The notes under the pieces: generated by a model | Database searches by the model: none | Told to the model about the DNA's origin: nothing | Seen by the model: only the letters and a program-made list of their open reading frames with translations | Source of the DNA: Conidiobolus incongruus B7586 | Lineage: Eukaryota > Entomophthoromycota > Entomophthoromycetes > Entomophthorales > Conidiobolaceae | DNA length: 28,571 nucleotides | NCBI GenBank assembly: GCA_000697335.1 | Contig: JNEM01016771.1 | Location: 1 to 28,571, forward strand | Direction: 5' to 3' | Shown: positions 21,564 through 28,571 of the stretch, piece by piece | Numbering within the stretch: the first letter of the stretch is position 1 | How the letters are laid out: every line of letters starts with the position of its first letter | Position numbers and translations under genes: made by a program

Positions 21564-23929
21564 TATCATGATATTAGGTACCAGAAGAAATTTTCACAAT
21601 TATATGGTGCGAAAAATGAATATAATGACTGTTAAATTGTGAATTTAACAATATATAATCCATTCAGTTCAATATTTACTAATATGATCAATAATGCAGT
21701 GTTTGAAAGTTACCTTAAATTCAATTAAAGCAATATATATCAATTGAAAAAAGGATAGATTCAAGATATCTGTTATAAAAGTTTGCTTAGACATAATTTT
21801 ATATATGACATATTCTATGCATGGGTTTTTATTTAATAGTTTGTTTAAGGTACTCAAGTTACAAAAGGAATATAACAAATATCAAGTTAAAATATATAAA
21901 TAAAGGTGAATTTTAAGGTAAAAGATATAATTAGCTGTGGTAAATATTTATTTCAATTGTATATAGATAATTCCTCAAGATAATTACGCCTATTCTTAAT
22001 AAAGCTTGATTTTTCTAAAACATTTTGTTATATATCATACGAAAACTGTCATAGGACTTGTTCGTCTTGTACATGGCAAAATTTTTTATCTACTAATACT
22101 GAAAGGATAAAATCAACTGTTACTCCTAAACGAAACTTATTAATTTTTATTTAATTATTACAATTTTAATCTTATTTTATGCTATATATTTTGTAAAAAC
22201 CAAATATATCTTAATGAGAATTCATTAATATGATTAACCAATTGATTTTACTATGTGAAAATTTAAATTTTTAAATTCATTAAATTTGAATACTAATTTT
22301 AATTATTTAAGATAAATTAAGTTTATGTCAAAATTATCATATTATCAATACTTTGAATATAATTTTTATAACTTTAAAATGAGATAGAAAAATTTAATAA
22401 ATAATTATATTAATAAAAGTAAATATTGGATTAAGCAGGGATCATCATAATATATATATGATATTATTTCCCAGTAATTATTGGATAGTATAAAAAATAT
22501 TTTCAAAATTTAGTAAATTTAAACCAAAATCAATTAAATTAAACGTTATTATGTATTTTTATATAATATTAATATGATCCTTTTGAATATAAAAATTAAA
22601 TATCAATTCTATTTAGGGAATAATGATAATAAATTACCAAATTTCAAAAAATAACCAAGTCATTATAGTATAATTATACATTATTATATTTTTGAATCTG
22701 ACAATTTAATAATTAATTAACAAGGTAATTTATTACTTGTTTCAGTTTAATTCAAATTTTTCTATTAATAAAATATAATTAATTAAAAATATTATTTAAT
22801 TTTTTTCATTATTGAGAATACATATATTTTCATAGACATATATCAGTTAATAAAATGGATAATGTTCATTTTAAGCGTGTAAATATCACCAATTCTGGAT
22901 ATTATTCGGAAAATAATTTGTTTAAAATATATTTCAAATCTTCAATTTGTAAAATGATAATTCAAAAAATTGAAATAGGCAATCTTCAAGATAATATTTT
23001 GAATAGTTCGGTCAGAAATATGGTATGTCTTACTATTCTAAGATCAGCTTTACATTGAGCATATTTTAAATCTATAGTAAATAATTTCCTTCACAGTCTA
23101 TAAAGTTTTTTATTAGGATTAATTTATATATTGATATACTCTTTTTTTAAGCAATATATTTTTAATTGTATATTTGTATAAAATTCTAATATTTAATGAA
23201 TTAAATTAACAAGATAATGATAAAAAATATTTATCAATTGCTACATTTAGTTGATTATCAGGATATTGAATATATAAAATTTGATTTAATTGGAAATAGC
23301 GCATGTTATTATTTTGAATAGACATTTGAAATTTAACTGATTAAATAATTAGATTGTTAATATTAGTTTTTATTCAGTTACTATCGAAACGCTGATTTGA
23401 TATTAAATATAATTGTTTTCTTTCAGACTTATATTGCATTTTTACTAGTCTATATACCAAGATTATAAAATTATATATCTATAATTATAAGAATTATCAA
23501 TTAATAATTCATGTTTTATATAGATTGATTTTCTAAAGAAAATTAATTTAAATTTAAAGGTTAAAAGAAAATATTGATATTGACATTGGTGTTGATAATT
23601 TAGTGATTTTCAATAATCTCGATATATTTTCTCCAAGTAGTATAAAACCTATTTATGTCTCCATAACATTATAATGCAGATACGATTAAATGTACAGTAA
23701 AGGGAAATTATATATATTATTGGTCACTGGAAAATATTATATCAAATTATAAAAAATATCAAATATATTTTTAAATTCACAAAGTGCTAAATATATATGA
23801 ATGAGTTTGAAATAATGACGAAATTATAAAATAAAATGAAAGTATTAAATATGTTATTTATTGTAGTTTAAAAAATAATTATGATATTTCATTAATCATT
23901 GAATTTTAGTTATTAATTAAAAAATTAGA
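21564..23929. other. Intergenic region between proteases 2 and 3
   Basis: About 2.4 kb of AT-rich DNA with no recognised transposon. It holds the distal upstream region of protease 2 and the 3' region of protease 3. The only plus-strand open stretch with somewhat mixed composition is 22855-23058, listed separately. A second ACGCC string occurs at 21985-21989. Confidence 0.45.
22855..23058 (+). other. Short open frame of doubtful coding status (67 codons)
   Basis: The frame would give a 67-residue lysine-, isoleucine- and asparagine-rich protein beginning MDNVHFKRVN. I recognise no domain, signal peptide or membrane segment. Its codons include a few less AT-biased ones (AAGCGTGTA, TCGGTC), which is why it is mentioned. 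Composition otherwise matches intergenic DNA. No homologous frame is seen beside the other proteases. It is more likely chance or a gene relic than a gene. Confidence 0.15.
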
Positions 23930-24970
23930 TTAAAACCAACCCCACAAGTTTTGCTGAGGCCACCAACCTTGTTGTCCCCACCAGTCCTGCTGAGGTTGCT
24001 GAGGTTGCTGAGGTTGCCACCAATCTTGCTGGGGTTGCTGAGGAGGCCATTGAGGCTGCTGAGGTTGCTGAGGCCATTGAGGGCGTTGAGGGCGTTGAGG
24101 ACGTTGAGGTTGTTGAGGTTGACTAGGATTAGATGGTTGGCCAGAATCACCTCTACGATATTGATTTATCCAATTGACATAGGGAGCAACCTTGGTAAAA
24201 CCAGTGGCAGGAGTATCGCAGTTCTGTCCAGCATAGCTAACAACACCAACCAAAGTGTTACCATTAGCAACTAAAGGACCTCCGCTATCTCCTGAGCATA
24301 CTGAATCTCCTTGACGCATAGCGGCACCACAAATGGTTAATTGAGCATTGAAGAATTCACCAAAGATACCTTGGCAAGTAGCAGCACTGGCGACTTTCAA
24401 ATCGGTTTCCTTCAAAATAGGAGAAGTAGGGCCTCCTCCAATAGTTCTACCCCATCCAATAACTTTGGTGGTAATCCCTTCTTGGGGTCCTTGCGTGTCA
24501 AGCTGAATCATTTCATCCATATTTCCTCCAGGAACGGCATTGGGGTTATCATTATCCAAGACCAATACTGCAATGTCGTTGACTAAGCTTTGAGTGTTGT
24601 ATTGAGGATGAGCAACTACTTGTTTAACTCTAAATGTAACAGCTTTTTCGGAACTTTCGGGGGTTTGCAAGTTATAACGATGGGCAACAACGCGATAATC
24701 GGAAGGACTTTGAGATCCAATACAGTGAGCAGCAGTAACAACCAAGTTACGACTAACAATGGTGCCACCACATTGTTGTCTATGATCAGTAACAAAGACC
24801 ATGAAGGGGTAAGCGAAGGCTTTGGCTTTTTGACCACCAACAATATATGGAGCAATGTTGTATTCCCCATCAACAGTGGTTTCATTGAATTTGGGTTGAG
24901 TGTCAATGACAACAGCTCCTAGCACAGCTGAGATGACAACAGAGTTAAGTAGCCAGTTCAAGGGATTCAT
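23930..24970 (-). CDS. Secreted S1A serine protease with Trp-rich tail (protease 3)
   Basis: The 346-residue intronless product is the third paralogue. A signal peptide (MNPLNWLLNS... to about 20) and propeptide lead to PY before IVGG (43-46), with Tyr at the activation P1. The catalytic triad is His82, Asp132 and Ser229 (GDSGGP). Cysteines 67/83, 199/214 and 225/251 give the three disulfides. Position 189 is Ser223. The pocket rim differs from its relatives: SYAG replaces SHG after the 213 region, so position 216 appears to be Ala, and PATGFTKV replaces the P-x-SVYTxV of the others, recalling brachyurin-type S1 enzymes. Cleavage preference may therefore differ. The tail (about 277-346) has PQRPQR/PQWPQQ repeats, DWWQP, DWWGQQGWWPQQ and a final LWGWF. 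It has the shared TATA-like box and leader. Confidence 0.95.
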   Translation of the reverse strand: MNPLNWLLNSVVISAVLGAVVIDTQPKFNETTVDGEYNIAPYIVGGQKAKAFAYPFMVFVTDHRQQCGGTIVSRNLVVTAAHCIGSQSPSDYRVVAHRYNLQTPESSEKAVTFRVKQVVAHPQYNTQSLVNDIAVLVLDNDNPNAVPGGNMDEMIQLDTQGPQEGITTKVIGWGRTIGGGPTSPILKETDLKVASAATCQGIFGEFFNAQLTICGAAMRQGDSVCSGDSGGPLVANGNTLVGVVSYAGQNCDTPATGFTKVAPYVNWINQYRRGDSGQPSNPSQPQQPQRPQRPQRPQWPQQPQQPQWPPQQPQQDWWQPQQPQQPQQDWWGQQGWWPQQNLWGWF

Positions 24971-24975
24971 TGTTT

Positions 24976-24991
24976 AATTGATATCAAATCA
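24976..24991 (-). promoter_or_regulatory. Conserved leader motif before protease 3 ATG
   Basis: AATTGATATCAAATCA matches the blocks before proteases 1 and 2 and begins five bases upstream of the ATG. Confidence 0.7.
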
Positions 24992-25024
24992 ACTTAATGT
25001 AAAGGATTATAACTTCAATATAGG

Positions 25025-25036
25025 TATTTATATAAA
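25025..25036 (-). promoter_or_regulatory. TATA box of protease 3
   Basis: TATTTATATAAA (TTTATATAAATA on the gene strand) begins 55 bases upstream of the ATG, matching the position of the boxes in proteases 1 and 2. This is the most canonical of the three. Confidence 0.6.
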
Positions 25037-25361
25037 AATTTTTACAATTGAATTATAACATTAATACATAACAATGGCTTTTTCTGAAGGATAAACTTGT
25101 CGTACATTATCGAAATAGCCAAACCTGCAGAATTTAATTGGATTTCGGTTGACTAGTGATTAATCAATATATATTATACATAAAAAATCTGGAATTATAA
25201 TGAAAAATTATTCAGGATTTTGATTTTAGTTATTACGAATAAAACTTGGTAAATAAATAAATCAAAATATCCATTAATATGATATAATAATATAAATAAT
25301 CATTTTCTATAATTAGTATGCGAACTGTTAATTTGTCATATATTTATCGTATCCAATTATT

Positions 25362-25373
25362 GATTGGCGTAAA
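25362..25373 (-). promoter_or_regulatory. TTGGCGT motif, distal, protease 3
   Basis: GATTGGCGTAAA lies about 392 bases upstream of the ATG, with the same orientation relative to the gene as the copies before proteases 1 and 2. No copy is seen at the proximal (about 110 base) position in this promoter. Confidence 0.4.
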
Positions 25374-26379
25374 TTGATCAGAAAAAATTAGTTTATAACT
25401 ATTTTAATAACAAGCTATTATGTCTGATTCCTGTATAATAAAATTATCTTGTAAACATCCATACTTTTTTATTTCTTGACACTGCAGTATACAAGTTTGA
25501 TATACAAACATTATGATATTATTTTTTTAATTAATATTACATTGGATTTATATATATTTATATGTTATTTGTTAAATTTCTATGTGAAAAATGATATCAT
25601 TTTGATATTATTAATTATATTTAAGATTTAATATTGTATTAATATAATAAGATACTAATAATAATTTTAATATATAATCTTTTAAACGATTAGAGTATTT
25701 TAATAATATCAGCTTCAGATAAATTCGTTTCCACTTCTAATACAAATAAAACTCATATCAGGACTTTATGTCAAACTTAAACTTGACAAATCAACCTTTT
25801 TTAATTAATTTATCATTATTTCCTGAAACTCTTAAAATATAGCCATTTATTATGAATTATTAATAAAATTTTATTATAATTCAAATATTATTAAATATAA
25901 ATTAACTTAGCATTAAGAATAATCATAATATTATTTATAATTCAACACCTCAAAATAGGGTTATTAAAAGCATATGGATAACAAATTTTTATGGTTAATT
26001 ATTTAAGTATAGTTTGCATTAATTTGATAATAAAAATTATTGATATAAAATCTAGAAATATCAATTAATAAATTATATTAATGCAAATTATATAATAATA
26101 TGATTTTATGAATAATATCAAGTTCAAATATTTTAATATTGTTTTAATTTGATTAGTTTATAATAATTTTTTGGTAAATAAAATAAATATTTTTAAGATA
26201 ATAATAAAAATTATAACTATCATAAGTAATGAAAAGTATGTTTATTATAAAGCTATTGATATTATATATATAATTAAATTTTAATATATTTTTTTCATAA
26301 AATAAAAGCAATAAGTTTGGTAAAAAAATACTTCATAAATTAAAAAATTGAAAAATTTTGATATCAATTTAATAATATT
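25374..26379. other. Gene-free AT-rich region upstream of protease 3
   Basis: About 1 kb with no ORF, recognisable repeat or RNA gene. It grades from intergenic-looking DNA into more strongly AT-only sequence near the mariner relic. Confidence 0.4.
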
Positions 26380-26920
26380 TTTAATATATACTATATAAAA
26401 ATTTAAAATTTAAAACTAATAGTTTTTTATTAATAATAACTTATAATATCTTATCAAACTTTTAACATTTAAAAATTAATTTTTTTATTAAAGACTTTAT
26501 ATTTTATAACTTAAACAAATTTATTTACAAGAATTTTTATTGCTGAATAAATTTTTTTAATTATAAAAAATAACTATAATCATATGAATTATATTCTAAT
26601 AAGTATATTAGATATGGTAATTATTCTGATGCTATATTTACAAAATCTTTTAAGGCTATATCCTTGTATATTCTATAGTTATTATGTAAGATAACAAGTA
26701 GCTTTAATTTGTAATAAAATCTCTTGATATTTATTATAAGTATTACTAAGTTTAATAATAAATTATTAAATAGAATTATTTATGAAAAATATTTATTTAA
26801 TAAATATATATAGTTTGAGAATATTATTTCTTATATATATAATTTAATATTTAAAATTAAAATTTTGTTTGAAAATTAAAAGATTAAAATTCATATATTT
26901 CTTTTTTTTCTTAACTAAAA
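26380..26920 (-). mobile_element. Ancient internally deleted mariner relic
   Basis: The reverse strand of about 26420-26740 encodes a diverged copy of the mariner catalytic region. The fragments VILHNNYRIYK and LPYLIYLLEYNSYDYSYF align with IILHDNCKIYK and LPHLVYSLDYNLCDYNCF of copy 1. The second catalytic Asp reads Asn. From about 26800 to 26920 the sequence resembles the mariner 5' end (TATAGTTTGAGAATATTATTTC, against TTTATTTTCC-type sequence in other copies). The HTH-coding middle, roughly 600 bases, is missing. It is more diverged than any other copy here and so probably the oldest or from a sister subfamily. The ends are approximate. Confidence 0.65.
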
Positions 26921-27226
26921 GATTAGAATATTTTTAAGTATCATTTTGTAAATTTGAAAAATTAAGATTATAATAATTCAAATGATTAAGAGTAATATTT
27001 CCAATATTTAAAGCTTTTTTCTCTTGATATTTTACTATATAATCAGATAATTCGAAATATAATTTAAACTTTAAATTCAACTAATAATTTAATAACGATT
27101 AATTTTATTAATAATTAAATCAATGACATTGAATATCAAAAATTAAAAACTATGAAAAAATAACTTAACTAGGTACTTATATATTATAACTATATTAAAA
27201 AATTATATATATTATATTCTATAGTA

Positions 27227-27497
27227 TTAAATCCATCCTTGTTGAGTATTTTTCTATGGCGCTATTTCTTGTAACTCTTTAAATATACCATTATATCTGA
27301 AATAAAAGCTGCCAAAATAATCTTCTTGATATGAAATTGGAATATATTAAGGGCCACTATAGTTACTAAAACGAGTATCGTAAATGAATGTCAAATTACT
27401 GGAAAATGCCTTATTGACAGACCATCTAAATCTATAATAGCGAGCCCACTAAGAAGTGGTACGAATAATGGAATATTAAAGATGATGCTTATCAAAA
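27227..27497 (-). pseudogene. Unidentified coding relic, possibly one exon
   Basis: This patch is visibly richer in G and C than its surroundings. On the minus strand one frame reads for about 90 codons with four stops, all TAA or TAG, and ends at TAA (27227-27229). Readable parts include WARYYRFRWSVNKAF, LTFIYDTRFSNYSG, YQEDYFGSFYFRYNGIF and KELQEIAP. The upstream edge, TTGCCTTTGCTTCAG on the minus strand, looks like a pyrimidine-rich 3' splice site, so this could be a last exon. I do not recognise the family. It could be host gene debris or a transposon gene not otherwise seen here. The stops fit former Gln codons, the same decay as in the transposons. Confidence 0.35.
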
Positions 27498-28571
27498 CTG
27501 AAGCAAAGGCAATAAATTTTTTATTTTAAATAGTATATAATAAAATTTGATTTTACTATCCTACTCCACTTAAAATATATTTATATTTTATACCATTAAA
27601 ATAATTACTTATATATTAATATTAGCCCAGTGATTCCTTAATAATTATATTTTAATACCAAAGAAATCAAATAATCTAAATATTTACTTGGTAAATTTCA
27701 ATATATAACGATAATGGTCTATATAGTATATTTTTTGTTTAATTAATTTATATATTAAATTAGAATTATAAAATAAAATTAATTATTTATATTTTTCACT
27801 GTTCTTTTCATCAATATATGATTATTGAGTAAACCCTATAACAGGTTAGATGATTAGCTTTGAAAATAAAATTTTTTTTAAATAGCCAATTATTTTTGTT
27901 ATCAAGATATATATTGAGTTTTAATTAAAAACTACTAAATATATTAATTATAAAGTTCTTATACTAAATTCCTCTGTTATCTTTTTTAAAATCGTTTTTA
28001 ATATATTTTATAAAATTTTGTCTATTATTTTATTAAATAAATATCAAATTTTTTTAATAATCAATTAAATTAAAATAAATCTTATATATTTGTATTATAT
28101 TTTTAAAAAATTTAAATTAGTTTGATAATATTAAAATCACCATATATAATATCAGAAAATGGGTTTTTATTGAATCATTAGATTTGGTAACTAATTATAT
28201 AAATATATATAAATATTATTTAAATAAATTAAATATTTTTTTAATTTATATAATGTAAAGTTATTATCTTAAAATCAAAATACACTAAATTTTAATTTAA
28301 GATAAAAGATTATATATATCAAAGAAATAAGAAAATTTATTGTTCTAAACAATATATTAATATAAATACTTTTTTATTAAAAAATTAACTTTTGAAAGCT
28401 TAATATATAAATTAATAATAATTAGACAAAGCAATAATTATCAAAAGCCTTATATTTTAGTATTAATAATCTTAATTATAAATTTATAATTTTATTCAAA
28501 ATAATATAAAACTTATAAAATTTTTATAAATAATAGTTATTTAAATAAATTATTATTCAGTGGGTAAGTTA
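27498..28571. other. AT-rich end of window, nothing recognised
   Basis: About 1 kb of very AT-rich DNA with no ORF, terminal repeat or RNA gene that I can support. An upstream exon of the relic at 27227-27497 could lie here, but no matching coding frame is apparent. Confidence 0.4.

Noticed and set aside
21669-21878. Minus-strand frame of 69 codons upstream of protease 2
   Set aside because: No recognisable domain, no conserved counterpart upstream of the paralogues, and intergenic composition.

Overview
The window looks like nuclear DNA of a very AT-rich eukaryote, most plausibly an early-diverging fungus; an insect-associated Zoopagomycota-type lineage (Entomophthorales or gut fungi) is a guess from the secreted S1 proteases. 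Reasons: three intronless secreted serine protease genes stand as GC-richer islands in DNA that is otherwise nearly all A and T, and Tc1/mariner and Ty3/gypsy copies are decayed mainly by C-to-T and G-to-A substitutions with little length change, as fungal RIP-like mutation produces. No rRNA, tRNA, CRISPR or bacterial-type operon was seen.

Layout. 1-4240: a nest of mariner elements. An old minus-strand mariner (about 162-4240) is split by a Tc1-type element (872-2427) and a younger plus-strand mariner (2518-3834), and abuts another mariner end (1-161). It also carries an exact 19-base Tn5 mosaic-end sequence (3981-3999), very probably a sequencing-library relic. 4496-6054: a second Tc1 copy. 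6378-7994 (minus): protease gene 1, with a 14-unit 27-bp repeat in its tail. 7995-9904: its upstream region. 9905-18868: almost unbroken transposon DNA. It holds a broken Ty3/gypsy fossil (10484-18656), carrying a third Tc1 copy (11768-13327) and a mariner (16283-17604), and flanked by two mariner fragments. 20475-21434 and 23930-24970 (minus): protease genes 2 and 3. 26380-26920: an old, internally deleted mariner. 27227-27497: an unidentified coding relic.

How the genes relate. The three proteases are same-strand paralogues, a tandem family later spread apart by transposons. They share a signal peptide and propeptide, an activation site after tyrosine instead of arginine, Ser in place of the trypsin Asp at pocket position 189, three disulfides, and a Gln/Pro/Trp-rich tail ending in W-x-G-[L/W]-F. 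They also share promoter layout: TATA-like box 51-55 bases before the ATG, a conserved GATATC-centred leader and an upstream TTGGCGT motif. This is the best candidate here for something not well described: a co-regulated set of tail-bearing secreted proteases that may activate themselves. All calls are by reading; no database search or computed alignment was possible.
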